DNA from: Protea cynaroides
Taxonomy: Eukaryota; Streptophyta; Magnoliopsida; Proteales; Proteaceae
NCBI GenBank assembly: GCA_028583415.1
Contig: CM053275.1
Span: 9,239,208-9,303,207, forward strand
Length of the DNA stretch: 64,000 nucleotides
Direction of reading: 5' to 3'
Shown here: positions 13,411 to 25,997 of the stretch, piece after piece
Layout of the letters: every line of letters starts with the position of its first letter
How positions within the stretch are numbered: position 1 is the first letter of the stretch
Made by a program: the position numbers and the translations under genes
Notes under the pieces: generated by a model
What the model saw: only the letters and a program-made list of their open reading frames with translations
What the model was told of the DNA's origin: nothing
Databases searched by the model: none

Positions 13411-14118
13411 AGCAGTGTTTTAAATCTCGACGAGATCTCGAAGATCTCGACGAGATCTCGAAAATCTCGAGGGGCTCGAGACGAAATCTCGCCTCGATAC
13501 AGTGTCTCGACCATCTCGACTAGTTCTCAAGCTGGTCTCGACATTTTCGACCATTTCTCGACATTTCTCGACATTTTCTACCATTTCTCGACATTTTGAC
13601 CAGTTCTCGACCATTTTTCGACTAGTTCTTGACTGGTCACGACATAATGTATGAATTATGATTGTATAGTGTATTTGACTACTTTGTGTTTTTTTTACTA
13701 TGACAATTAACTAATTAAGTGTTATTATATTTATTCTTCTCCTAATATATCATTTTACTGGCTCATTTGGTCTTCTGTGATCTTCTATTAGTGTTACATT
13801 ATGTAGAATAACCAATATTACCCTAGGTTTACATTTGAATTTCAAACCGACACTGCCAAACATGGGTGTAAACCCAAACAACCACCATGTGTGATTATTT
13901 ATACAGTTTTATGGTTTAAATATGTTTATATATGCTAAAATAGGGTTCTCCCAGAGTATCAAGCTTTAAAATGGTCATTTTAGGGTCGAAATACACATTT
14001 TAAGCCTTCACGGCTTTTGTACAGTGTCTCGCCGAGATCTCGACCGAGATTTCCGAGATCTCGGTTTCTCAGAGGGTCGAGACACCCTCGAGACTCGAGA
14101 TTTCAAACCATGAGAGCA
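13411..14118. mobile_element. Insertion with TCTCGA-rich inverted ends
   Basis: Both ends are built from repeated 'tctcgacgagatctcg' motifs in inverted arrangement (about 13420-13630 and 14020-14110) around an AT-rich 350-bp core that differs from the surrounding GC-rich repeats. Outer ends read TTTTAAATCTCGA and TCGAGATTTCAAACC. Flanks share an imperfect 'agagcaag(g)cag', a possible 9-11-bp target duplication. It looks like a MITE nested inside the LARD-like element. Confidence 0.65.
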
Positions 14119-14850
14119 AGGCAGCTGTAAGCAAGTCGGCCATGGGCAAGTAGGCCGTGAGCAAGTTGACCGTGAGCAAGTCGCCCCTGAGCAAGTCGAC
14201 CGTAAGTTGATCGGCCATGATCTGGTCGGCCTTGGGAAGGTCAGCCAAGAGCTTGTCAGCAGTAAGCAAGTCGACCTGAGTTGGTCGACCATGAGCTGGT
14301 TGACCATGAGAAGGTCGACCGAGAGCAAGTTGACCGTAAGTTGATCGACCATGATCTGGTCGGCCCTGGGAAGTCGTCCAAGAGCTAGTCAGCAGTGAGC
14401 AAGTTGACCATGAGAAGGTCGGCCATGAGCTGGTTGGCCAAGAACAAGTCAACCGTGAGCAGGTCGGTCCTGAGTTGGTCGGCCATGAGCTGGTCGGCCG
14501 AGGACAAGTCAACATTGAGCAGGTCGCCCACGAGCAAGCCTAAAGATGGCAGGTGGGCCTCAAGCAAGTCGACCAGGAACGGGCCTAAAGATGGCGGGTC
14601 GGCCTTGAACAATCACCCATGATCAGGTCGGCCGTGAGCAGGTCGACAGTGAGCAAGTCTGCTGTGAGTAAGTCAGCCATGAGCTGATCGACCATGATCT
14701 GGTGGGCCCTGGGAAAGTCGGCCAAGAGCTAGTCAGCAGTGAGCAAGTTAACCATGAAAAGGTCGGCCATGAGCCGGTCGGCCCTGACCAGGTCGGCCGA
14801 GAGCAAGTAGGCAACGAACACGCCTAAAGATGGCGGGTCGGCCTTGAGGA
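14110..14850. repeat. Tandem repeat around 'gagcaagtcggccatgagc'
   Basis: Short (about 20 bp) and higher-order (about 230 bp) units of 'gagcaggtcggccatgagct', including a repeated 'cctaaagatggcgggtcggcc' block. All open frames here are repeat artefacts. Confidence 0.85.
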
Positions 14851-15144
14851 GGTAATTGTGTGATCTGTTGACTTAGGACTTCAAACTTCTCGCAAGTCAC
14901 GTACTGATAAGCCGATGGTGCTGCTTATGCCAGTAGAGGTGGTGCTGGCAGCACCATAAAAGAGGTGTTCTCCGGCTCGGGTTTGGAGCTACTCTGGTGG
15001 TGCTGGCGTCATTGTCTTCCTTTACCTCCACTAAGATTATTGCTGCTTGAGCATGTATTTTTTGGTGAGTCATGGAATGGTGGTTGAATTTTCTCGTACA
15101 CTGTTCGTCAAACTCAGTCTAGGGCCCTACGGTGGGCGCCAAAC

Positions 15145-15854
15145 TGTTACAGTTGGAAATCGCCCGCCGGTCTGCAATCCAAGCAACCTGCAATCACAGA
15201 ATTAAACAAAGGAGTTAGGCGACTAAGCCCCAGGTACACTTTGATGCCTAAGTCAGATTCCCAATGTAAACAATCAAAAGATAGCAGAAAGCTATCTCCA
15301 GTTTAAAGAAAGAGGGGAACGTAGAGAGTTTGAGTGTAGGAAATATAAGATCCATCCTTTTACCTTGGGGGTCATCCTTTACTTATAGAGATTGAGAAGA
15401 AACATGGAATGACCGGGACTCAGGGAAGTAGATCGCCAATAGGACTGCCAGGTGTTGCTCTGAGGAACACCCAGGTCATAGGCTCCGAGCAGGAATAAGA
15501 GACTGTAGCCAAGGAAGCTAAGTCGATCAGTAATAAGAGTGACTCGTGTCGCCATACGAGTGGTCGTATGGCCGTGATGATCGGCATCGTATTGTATTAG
15601 GAGAAGGACTCCTCTGACGTAACCTAGTCGTCTTAGGACTGAACCCGACCGAGAGACGTAACCCTGTAGGATTATACCTCCGACCATACGACGTGTCCTA
15701 ATAGGACTGTATCTTCGCCCAGGAGACGTAACCGGATAGAATTATGACTCCGACCAGACAAGGCCGAGCACCACTTTATCATGCCTGGTCGGCCTAGGTG
15801 ATTTTGGGTGTCATGTGTAAGATTTCCATTAGGTGATATTTTTCCCCCATAACA
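15145..15854 (-). repeat. LTR of LARD-like element (5' LTR by orientation)
   Basis: 710 bp, paired with 10646-11360. Followed on the minus strand by the TGGCGCC-type primer-binding-like site. Confidence 0.9.
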
Positions 15855-16040
15855 GAAGGCTTTTTGGGACTTAAATTCAGACTAGGGATAATTTGGAAAC
15901 AACATTCAGAAAGGAAGGGCTTTATGGAAAACAAGGGAAGTTCTGTCCTTATATGTAATTTGAAAGTTGGTCATCCCCTAACTCTCGACAGAACAAACCA
16001 GCATAGCATAACTCAGTTTCAAGGATCTACACCCGGAGTT

Positions 16041-18750
16041 TGATACGAGTCCGGGGTTGGAAAAACCCAATTGGATCTGCTACTGGGCCCACCCTAACAA
16101 TAAATAACTCAAGTCTCAAGTGTGGTGCCAGAACTGTAATTTCAGGAGCTAATGCAAGGACTTAAGGGCAAGCTAATGAGAATAGGACATGAGTCAATAT
16201 AATAAAAGAGGAAGGGTAACATTGGAAGAAATTATAAGGAAAGGATAACTTAAGAATAAGAGATCAAAGGCAGGAGTAAAAAGAGAATTCAAAAATAAAA
16301 GAGCCTTCTTCTCCAATCTCGACTTCACGTTAGAACAGGGGAGTGGCAGTAGAGCTGTTTCAGCTCCTGGTGAGAGCTCTCACTGTTAAGGGCTCCGAAT
16401 AACTTGAGATTGCAGGTGGGAGTTGGTGACTTGACAACCTATCAATTCCACATGAAAGGTCCTCCAAACAAAGATCAGAAGTTAATAAACTCTGCAACTG
16501 CTGGGGCAGTAGCCTCAAGTTCAGCAAGGATGTGATGGTGAGTTCTCTTAGCCAAGGGACTGTTAGGAATGGGGTTCTAGAGCTTGAGTCCCCTATGCAG
16601 GTGAGTTGATTCCCAGAGTTTCAGACCAAATGGGCTATTATCTAAGGAGTTCAGACCAATCTTCCAAATCCAGAAAAGGGAGGCACAGAACTCACATGGA
16701 AGGAGAAGATTAAGGGAAGAAGAGGAAAACCAGCAGGTCATGCAGGGAGAAGGAGAGATAAAGGGGGAGGAGAAAAGAGCCGCAGGTCGCAAGCAACTTC
16801 AGGCCACACAAGCACCAACTTAATATTTCATTCCATTCTTCAAACCTATCTTGTGTAGGCTCGGTTACATGATATTTAAGAATAAAACTTGCAGAAATAA
16901 ATAAATGGGAAACTAAAACTTGGAAATAATTTCCTATGTAATCTACGCAAACAAAGCAAGAAATAAAAGTGATTACATAATATTCCCTAGCTAAACTACC
17001 ATAATAAATATTAAAGAAATTCTAAATAAATCCCTAATGATTCTACAGGATTACAATCAAATTCAGACCCGTTTCGTCCTAGTAAGGTCTCTTAAACGGG
17101 TTCATGCCGGTCCAAGGAAGCAATGCATCGATTCCCCTCTGGTTGGAAAAACTCATCCACGAGTTTTAAAGTGAGAGAGAATCCATACCACTTGAATGGC
17201 ATCCACGTTCTTCCGCTTTAAGTCATTGATCCAAACAAAATCAACGACTATAGGAGTTTTGACGGTGAAGATCTGTGGTGGAAGAATAAACTCCACGTGG
17301 GGTAATCTTTTGGATGGTGTCTCTTCGGTTGGAATCTCTTCTGAAAGCTTCCCATCTTTAATCGATTCGTCAATCATGTCACCAATGATTTCAATTGAGG
17401 CCTGTTCTTGACCATTGATTTCTTCCTTAGGCAACTCCCGAGAGTAATTCGACATGATGTGTATGAGGGCGTAAGAGAGCACATGTTTGCTTCAGAATCA
17501 AGCCTACCTTCACGATCTTCTAACCATTGTCTACCAACTTTGAAGATGGAAACGGACGACACCAGGCACCATCACAATAAGTAGGAGGAAGACAAAAAGT
17601 AATGAATAAATTACCATTGCTTCCATTGAGAAATTCTTCGGTTTCAGCACTAAAGCTTTCGAAACAATATTCTCATTTCACCCTTCATGAATGATTAGAT
17701 TAGTAGTCTTACTGTTGGGCAAGCGAACTCAAGTTCAGAATATAATGCTCCATTCCTAGGGTTTGCTCTGATACCAATTGATGTGGATCTGGGGTTGGAA
17801 AACCCTAATTAGATCTGCCGTAGGGCCACCCAAGATAGTATAAGCTTAAATCAAAGTAGTGGCAATATGGTAATTTTCAGGAATACCTCAAGGGTTCCCC
17901 ATAGCCAAACAGGACCTCGGATATAACAACAATTAAGACTAAAGGGTTGGAGGTAATTCTGGTAGTAACATAAGAAAAGGACAAAACAGTGACAAAGTAT
18001 CAAAGCATGGACTTCCTTGTAATTTAACAAATAAGCCATTAAGGTGAACAAGGAGAAGGGCTTCTCTTCTTCTTCATGATCACAGCAAGGGTGGTAACTA
18101 AAAGGTATCTCGATTGAAAGAACTTCCTCCACAGAAATCCGATTGGCATGAAATCTCAGGAGATGATCCTACCCTCATAACCCTTTTGATTCCAACTGAT
18201 AGCTGGGCAGCAGAGCAGGCATAGGGGAAGGGATGCTTTCTGAAATCACTCTGGCAGTAGGAACAAGACAAGTTTCTGTTACAGGTTTTTGATTCCCACT
18301 GAGAAATGGATTATTGGAGGTAAAGCTCAAGGGATCAGATCATCTATGGAAGGATGTTCAATGCCCAGACTTTCAGACTCAATTGATTAGAACCCAAGGA
18401 GTTCTATTAATTCAAACCCAACCAAGTCTATCACAGGAACCCGCAAAGGGGAGAAAATGACATCAGAAATAAGAACAGAAGGTAAGAGAGGAGAGTGAGA
18501 TAGAAGAAAGGAAAGATACCTGAGATGGAAGTCGAGAGATGATGAGCATTAGCAGTAAGGGGAAATGCATGTAGATTAGTGTTATGTGTCAGAAATTCTG
18601 AATAAGTTGTTCAGAATGGACCCAAAAATGCTGATGCTACAACCAAGAATAAGACTATTTCCTCCACAAACTAGCTTCAGCGTATAAAATTCTAAAGGGA
18701 TAAACTATGGCTAGTATACAAAGTAAATTTGTGAAATAGGCACTAGGAAG
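16041..18750 (-). mobile_element. Old non-autonomous LTR element
   Basis: Two diverged direct repeats can be aligned, one starting near 16041 and one at 17782, both with 'ccggggttggaaaaaccc'-type starts. At 17765-17776 the plus strand reads GCTCTGATACCA, the complement of the plant initiator-Met primer-binding site, directly next to the right-hand repeat. That fixes the orientation as minus. The interior (about 17150-17480) holds a 109-codon open frame with no recognised domain. Outer ends beyond the repeat starts are uncertain. It lies in intron 5 of the WDR4-like gene. Confidence 0.55.
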
Positions 18751-19356
18751 AATCTAACATAAAGAGGTGGAGGTAGTAACTTACTCAGTATGCCCAAGGC
18801 AAAAACTTTGTATCTCATGAGCTCCCTTGAATGGTTTCTTAGGAAACATAGTAACCTGCCAAGACAAGTATAACTAGGGTAAAATAAATGAAAAATCTAC
18901 ATTGAATTTTACATCTACTTTAGTGGATGAGGAAATTGGATTACACGAATTTTAAAGTCCCGGTCAGCGCTAATGATGAACCGCCCATCTGGAGAGAATT
19001 CCTGCACTGAATCATAAATAAATAGCAATACTGGTACACAAAGATAAGAGAGCTCTTTAAAATTACAATGGATCAGAATCTGAATAAAATGGGATAGTGT
19101 GCACAGAGCCACAGAATGGGACATTATTAGAGAAATAATATTCCAATCAATGCAGTTCTTGGAATTCAATCAATTCTGGCGATCACTACAGATCCAGATC
19201 GCATAGATATCACATTGTTTTGATGGTTTTTGCAGGTTTATGGTGTTAGGTGGTCTCGTTCACTCTAATTTTTAAAGCTTCGATGTTTTCAGCACAAGCC
19301 TTGTTTAAATCAAAGTTTTCAAATGAAAATGAGAACATTATAGTAACAGAACCTTT

Positions 19357-19360
<4 letters not shown>

Positions 19361-19404
<44 letters not shown>
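19361..19404. repeat. (CT)n microsatellite
   Basis: About 22 CT units in intron 3 of the WDR4-like gene, followed by a G-rich run. Confidence 0.9.
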
Positions 19405-19408
<4 letters not shown>

Positions 19409-20092
19409 GGGTGGGGTGGGGGGGGGAGGGGAGGAGGAAGGGGAGGAATGCCACACATCCCCCACCAGCATCTGCATATCAGGTTGTATAGCATTCATCT
19501 AGTCTTAACAAATCCAAATAATCAACAAGATTTGCTACGGTTGCAGATACATTTGCTCATGTTTATTGTAATAAAGAGCATGCTGTTTTTTTCTTTAAAA
19601 GGAAATAAAATATGAGAAGGAAAGGAAATAACAAGTAACAAGCATGAGACAAGTTAAAATGCTACATAAACAAGGTAAGGTCAAAATTAAAAATGGATAT
19701 GCACCAGACTAGTTATGATGCTACAATAGTGAGCAAGAATTGGTGCTGCTTTCTTGTCAACCAAAGGCTGATTTCCATCTTCCCTGTCTAAACTCACCAC
19801 CCACACAACTCCAAACTTGTCGGCAAAACAAACAAAAAGACCATCATTGCTTATGGCAACTGCACTCACTCGCTTTTCAGAGCATCGGATCATTACAAAA
19901 AACAATCACTAATAAGTTAAAGATGAATTTCCCTTATGGTTAACAGCAACAAATAGAATAGAATACTACCAAAAATCAGAAACAGAATAAAGCCCAAAGT
20001 TGTAAATATAGCAAACACAGAAGGTTAAAGGAACCCACCATTTCATGGATCCCACAAAACACATCTCCAAGATCAACAATCGTCATCCAATA

Positions 20093-20095
<3 letters not shown>

Positions 20096-20129
<34 letters not shown>
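20096..20129. repeat. (CT)n microsatellite
   Basis: About 17 CT units in intron 2 of the WDR4-like gene. Confidence 0.9.
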
Positions 20130-20131
<2 letters not shown>

Positions 20132-21705
20132 CCCTCTCTAAACTCTTTGTTATATCTATGTTTGGCCATTAGATGGTTGGTAATAGAATAAATCAATATG
20201 GCAACTAATCAGGAAAGATTCCTGAAGTAGTAGATACTCCCTTGCCAGATGATACATCTAGTGCTGAGTCCAGCACTCTTGCTGTGAAATACATGTATTT
20301 AGTGCATCCGAAACTTACAGCCACACCAGTGGGTATTGTAGATTCAACAGACTTAAGAATCTTATGAACTTACACAGTATGTAAGCAGCGCCAAGAGTCC
20401 CTGGTCCAAATCTTGACAAGTTTGTCATCCCCAGCAGATGCAAAGAGCCTCCCTTTTGCACCAAAGCGTATTGCTCTTATGGAATCAGCAGGAAGAGGCC
20501 CACCAGAATCATCAAGTAAAGAGACTGGACTATCTACCCTGTTAAGATTGAACAAACAATAACCACCAGATGTACAAACTTTTTCCCACAGTTATGACCA
20601 AACTTCCAGAGCACCTCCTATCTGTAATTACTTTAAAATCCATCCAGCTGTATGTAGAATGTCATAATTTAAAATTAAAACAAAGGAACCTTTCCTAATC
20701 ATTACCAACAATAACCCTGTAACTAATTCAAAAACTTACTAGAAGCAGTAGTTAAATTCGACTCCACCTTTTAACCAAATTACTTGGATTTACTAGAAAA
20801 CTATGATTCAGCAACTATCTGAAATGTAGCTATACTCCTTTATGCTATTTATATATTTATTTATTTTTTTACTACACTCCCCCCACCCCCTAACAAAAGA
20901 TATTTTAGATTACTTTTTTCATCATTTTAATCATTCTGACCCCATATCTCATCCAATACTTGAATGGAATGGACCTCGTTACCGGCAGAGCAACTATTTT
21001 AGCGTTACAAGGCGCCCGCCTAGCCCTCCGCCCCCGCCGCCGCGGCGGGGGGGGGGGGGGTGGGGAAGCTAAAGAGAAACAGATGGATATGAGGCCAAAC
21101 TGAACTCATCTCAAACTGCGTTTATGTTCTGGATTGGGGTTGAGATTCGGAGACTTACGTCTTCAGACTTAGTCGTTTGATGAATAAGTAGCCTAATTAA
21201 TTAGAAGAACATGCCCCAATCGACACCAAAACTTGTCAGAATCCAATCCTTTTTATCCATCAGCTGAAGCATCAAACCAATACCCACCTTCCTCAAACAA
21301 ACAGAAAAAGAGAAGAAAAGAAGAGAGGAAGAAGAAAACAAAATTAGTAAATATTTTCTTCCAATTATCTTACGTGATTCAAAATACGTAGCATTTGAAT
21401 TAACTGTACTAAAAAAAAATATGATTCCATCAGAAGCACTAATGATTGCGGAATTCCTTCAAATCTACCTTTAAAAGACGTTTGAACAAGCTCGAACCTT
21501 GCGAATTTGCAAATTCTTCAAAGCAATTTTATCAAGACTTACAAACTAGCAGAAGAAACAAATAAAACATACTCCAAGTCAAAGACGCGAAGTTCAGCTC
21601 CGGCAGCGACTGCGTCAGATCTTACGAGCGGGTGAAAGCAATTAGAGCAGGGGCAACCTCCATTTCTTTGTTAGTTTCTCCCTCCTCGATGGCTGTTTCC
21701 GCCAT

Positions 21706-22385
21706 TTTCCCTCGAGAAAACAGTTTTCCTTGGCGCTCTGCAACGGCAACCCACGAACAGCTCTTCTCCACCACTAGTAGGGTTTAGGGATTTAGACGTT
21801 TTAACATTTTCTTTGTGGGCTGTCAAGCCCAGCCTATCTTGGCAATGATATATTTTTAACTAGAGAGGGACGACCGTAAATGGGCCTTTAAAGTGGGTCC
21901 CCAATTGAGTGAATCATTGGTTTGGATTTGGTTGATCACAATCATGGTACTAGTGACCGGCATGGATTGATCAATCCGTATTGGTTTTGGATCTAATCGA
22001 TCACCAAACTAATTCTATTTTAATATTATTATATACAATATCGACAACGTGTCAGCTTCTCATTGAATCCGTACACCGATCTATTCCAAATTGGATCGGT
22101 TTTAGATATAATCGATACGGTGTCTAAGGCCCATAACCTGTGGCCCCTGGGCTTGTGTAGTTGTTTGTCCCTAATTCCTATTCATTGCTATGTTACAGTG
22201 TGATTATGCCATTCTATAAACTTCTTATTTTAATTTAGTTTTAAGTAACCTTTCATGTGCTAATTTGGTTCGAAGAGGTGAAAAGTTTCCCTTGATGGAT
22301 AACAACAAAAGGTGTGGCGTGGTAATTCCGACTATTGGATATTTGGTACTCTGAAAAAACAAATCTTGATCGAACCCATATTTGC
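21706..22385. other. Upstream/intergenic DNA of WDR4-like gene
   Basis: Holds the presumed promoter of the minus-strand gene; no clear TATA box. The part 22180-22355 is related to 62680-62880 ('attgctatgttacagtgtgattatg' versus 'attgctatgttatagtgtgattatg', then 'gtggtaattccgactattgg'), a dispersed repeat. Confidence 0.5.
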
Positions 22386-23642
22386 CCAATTGTGAGGACG
22401 AGGGGTGAAAATTTTGAAAATTGAATTTATCCTCATTTTTTAAATTGAGTTTTCATGTAGTTAAAGTTGTCTACCCTTATTACATTCAAACTGGGATCTG
22501 GAAAGTTCTCACCCTCAGATCCCATCCACTCATGCCAGTAAAGGGTAAGAAGACTGAAGTTGCCACCTAGATGAGGTCTAGGACCTACAAATGATGTCCC
22601 TCAATGGAGTGACTATCTTGTCTCACCAAAGGTGGGTAAGTGCCAAATTATGAGTTGAGAAGGTGTTAGGCACCCAACTCGTTCGGTTGAATCGGTCTCC
22701 CTAAATCCTATCATTTTCCTATAGTTTATGAACACTTGGGGCTATCTAAATTCATTACAAGGTAAAAGGGGGAACCCTAAGTTGATCTCTAATTCTTTGC
22801 TAACAATGCATGACATAAGCTGAAAGTAAGAGAATTAAACAAGAAAATAATCACAAAATAAATTAAAGAATTTAATAAATAACCTGATCATATGTCTAAA
22901 GAAAGGAAAAAAAGATATACAACATATGACCGAGGTCTGGGAAAATCCCAGACTGCCTACGTATCCCTGTGCGGCGGGAATCAGGCCAAACGTAGTTCGA
23001 ACGGATATGTACGTACCAGATGTGTGCAAGAAAAGGGACGCTCCTAAAATGTTGGAACGCATCCCAAGCGATGGATGCTCCCATAATCATGGAACACATC
23101 CAATGGTGAGAGATGTCCCCACAATAGTGGGACCCATCTCAGTGTTGAGGTACTTCCTATCACAAGGAAGTCCTCTCGGCGAAGTAATCCCATAATACAT
23201 AGAACTTACGTCAATTTGACCGAGCGTGGAGCGACCAAACTCCCCCGCAGCCTACGTATCCCTCGAGACCTCTGTCTCTCTAGAATCAGGTCAAGCGTAG
23301 TTCCCATGGGTTGTCGAGCCATTGACACTCGTGGCAATACTCAAAAAAGGCCAAATGCCTCAACTCACTCACATCCCACATTCGGGATACCCAGATGGAC
23401 CATCCGTCAGACTACCAATCTTATGCATACATCTACCCAATCGCATATTTTTCATTAATAATATTTTTGATATAACGATTTCCCACAGTCTTGGATCCAA
23501 TCATAGGGTCGGGTGGGCTCATTTTAAATGAGCCCACAATGGGTTGGACTCTTTGGAGTCCCCTAACCAATTACATCGCGGGAAGTGCGTATCCTAACAT
23601 ACATTTATTACAAATTGGATGTTCAAAATAGGATGAAACACC

Positions 23643-23886
23643 GGATCCGCATCCTCTCCTCCCAGCGACTCTGGGAGGACGGTGGCAACCCTGTTCGGAT
23701 GGTCGACACGTGGCTCTCGGTGAATCCGAGACCCACGTTCAAGCCGACACCCCCTGTCGGCTTGGCTTGTCGGCTGGGGTGTCGGCTTGAACATGGGTCT
23801 CGGATACACTGAGAGCCACGTGTCGACCATCCGGACAGGGTTGCCACCGTCCTCCCAGAGTCGCTGGGAGGAGACGATTTGAATCC
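23643..23886. mobile_element. Foldback (hairpin) MITE, copy 2
   Basis: Near-perfect inverted arms (about 23643-23760 and 23770-23886) and a perfect 10-bp duplication ATGAAACACC (23633-23642 and 23887-23896). The right terminus GAGACGATTTGAATCC is identical to copy 1, and the loop region shares 'gccgacac' and 'tgtcggcttggcttgtcgg'. The rest of the arms differ from copy 1 but match each other. Confidence 0.88.
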
Positions 23887-25283
23887 ATGAAACACCTGGG
23901 TTTAGATCCATGCCTTGTATTAAGCACTAGATTTAGGCATCTATCTCACAATAAAATCAAAGAATAAGACAGCTTGCAATATAATCATTAAGAGGGCAAT
24001 ATAAAAGGTAGGAAATTAAAGCACTTATATCCCTTCATGTCAAACTCAGTAGTTTACATACATGTGACATGGCAAAGCATGATTGAAAACAAACAGTATT
24101 AATATCATAGTAGAATAAGGCAAAAGCTCCCACACTTAAACCAAGACTAGGATTAAGCCAAAATCAGGCTGGTCAAAATAAACTCAAATCTGGTCAGACC
24201 AAGCTAAGTTGGAATTAACCTAACCGAACCCACTTGACTCAACCTTCAACAAATAGAAAACCAAAACTTAAACCCAACTAGAACCATATGGGTCTAGCCT
24301 AAACTAAACCGACCTAAGCATACATGGAACCCCGATCCAACCTAGGTCCAATCAAATAAAAGAAACCAAACTAGTCTCAAACAAACCCAAACCCAAACCC
24401 AAACCTAAACCCAAACCAAACTAAACCCATAGACCACACTAGCCAATTTAAGTTGATACTCAAGTAACCAAAAGAAAAACCAAATCTGGCCCTAACCCAA
24501 ACCTGGACCAACCTATCCTAAACCCATACCTTATTGACTCAAATAACCTAAACTGAACCAACCCAAACCTAATAAACCTAGAGCTAGACAAACTTGAACC
24601 CATGCCAGACTAAACAGACCATAGCAGAAGCCTATGCAAAAGGATTCACATCAAAATAGGGAAGAAAGATGAGCATTCGGACTCACCTAGAAGGAAGAAG
24701 CATTAACAGAAGAATGTAAAGAAAACCACTACCTGAGTTTTGTTTGAACCCCAAATTTAAACCTAACCCATTTACAGATTGAAACTCGGTAAAGTGTAAG
24801 GGAAAAAAACATCATAACCAAAGCAATTACACTCATGAACCACAGAAATCAAATTGACCATTAAAACAAATCAACCCAATTTGAATCAGTTTCCATCCGA
24901 GCATATCCTTGTCGAATTCAAAATGAAGGGAGAAACACAAAGAGGGGGAAGAACATCTAGAATCAAAACAAAATACATAAGGGAATCTCAGGCCTGCCCT
25001 AACTAAGTCACAAAGACCAATAATAGCTAATTTTATTGTGATTAGCATATGAACCAAACCCACAAAAATAAGAATAGCAGATGAGCATAAAAATTGAAGA
25101 AAAGAGGGAGAAAGGATCACAAATAGGAATGAACTAATCGACAAAGAAAAAAAAAAACAACAACAAAACAAACAAAAAAATAAATAAATAAAACCAAAAC
25201 ATAGAAAACTCACCTCTATTGAATGGCGTATCATCATGGTATGAAAACCAAAAGAAAAGAAACCGAATTGGCAACAACAAGAC

Positions 25284-25285
<2 letters not shown>

Positions 25286-25342
<57 letters not shown>
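25286..25342. repeat. (GA)n microsatellite
   Basis: Uninterrupted GA units inside the solo LTR. Confidence 0.9.
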
Positions 25343-25346
<4 letters not shown>

Positions 25347-25945
25347 GGAGTTCAGTATTAAGTTGAAGATGAACTCACCTGAAATTTTTTTTAGTGAAGC
25401 AGATTTCTAAACCAAAGCTGGATGAAGATCCGTCGTAGAGGTAGTGGATTCAACTAATCGGATGTTTGGAGTTGAGGCTGCAACTCACTCTCCTCTCTGT
25501 AGTTGTAGAGAAATAAAGCTCCTCGATTCCTCTCTGCTCAGCCGTCGCTGCTCTCGTCTTCTCCACTGGTCCACCTCCTTTCTCCCAGCTTCTCTCTTTC
25601 TTCTTTTTCTCCCTCTTCCTCTTCTCTCCAAATCTCCGGTCCTTCTTATTCTTCTTCTGGGCAGCATCCCCACAATGAGGTGTCGATGAGAGAGGGTAGA
25701 GGCGGCCACGGCTGGGGGTAGCTAGTAGGCCTGGCGGTTTTTGGGGGAGGGATTTCAGGGAGAAGAGTTGAGGTGTCGACCTCCCCTCTTCCTCTGCAAC
25801 TCTCTCCCTCACCGCCTCTCACTCTGTGATTTTTCTTTTCCCCTCTCATCTCTTCGATCCCTTGATTTAGGGATTTGGATTGCCCCCCCCCCCCTTTTTT
25901 TTTCATTTTGTACCCTACTTACCCCCCCTATCATCTTCTTTTACG

Positions 25946-25948
<3 letters not shown>

Positions 25949-25995
<47 letters not shown>
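25949..25995. repeat. (AT)n microsatellite
   Basis: Uninterrupted TA units inside the solo LTR. Confidence 0.9.

Positions 25996-25997
<2 letters not shown>

Larger units (their letters stand above)
10646..15854 (-). mobile_element. Non-autonomous LTR element (LARD-like)
   Basis: Two direct repeats of about 710 bp (10646-11360 and 15145-15854), each starting TG and ending CA, enclose 3.8 kb with no gag or pol. The element is flanked by a perfect 5-bp duplication GAAGG (10641-10645 and 15855-15859). Orientation is minus: a TATAAGTA box lies at 10883-10890 on the minus strand, and a primer-binding-like TGGCGCCCACC sequence follows the right-hand LTR at about 15122-15142. The interior consists mainly of four tandem-repeat fields plus a nested hairpin-ended insertion. 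It sits inside intron 5 of the WDR4-like gene. Lack of coding capacity with intact ends suggests it was moved by another element's machinery. Confidence 0.9.
7029..21705 (-). pseudogene. TRM82: WDR4/TRM82-like WD40 gene, decayed
   Basis: WDR4/Trm82 is the non-catalytic WD40 partner of Trm8/METTL1 in the nuclear complex that makes m7G46 in tRNA. Ten exons can be followed on the minus strand: 21573-21705, 20374-20538, 19705-19885, 18945-19001, 18785-18855, 8363-8445, 8209-8268, about 7879-7979, 7724-7784 and 7029-7423. Readable family blocks are ELRVFDLE, SIRAIRFGAKGRLFASAGDD, KLVKIWTRDSWRC, RVSAVAISNDGLFVCFADK, FGVVWVVSLD, EFSPDGRFIISADRDFKIR, KGAHEIQSFCLGHTE and TSLGVSSAGHLWMVTGASN. Lesions: one base appears missing in exon 1 (near 21635), the exon-3 acceptor reads CCG instead of CAG, exon 6 has TAA where glutamine is expected, exon 7 carries 4 extra bases, the exon 8/9 junction is out of phase, and exon 10 shifts frame after GSLY. 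Intron 5 is 10.3 kb and carries inserted LTR elements. The identity of the family is firm; the pseudogene call is an inference from the accumulated lesions. Confidence 0.82.

Noticed and set aside
24385..24425. Telomere-like 'aaacccaaaccc' run
   Set aside because: Units are mostly AAACCC without the extra A/T of the plant telomere repeat AAACCCT, and the run is short and within an LTR.
25450..25906. ORFs of 74-120 codons on both strands
   Set aside because: Low-complexity CT/GA-rich leader-like DNA inside a solo LTR; no recognisable protein.
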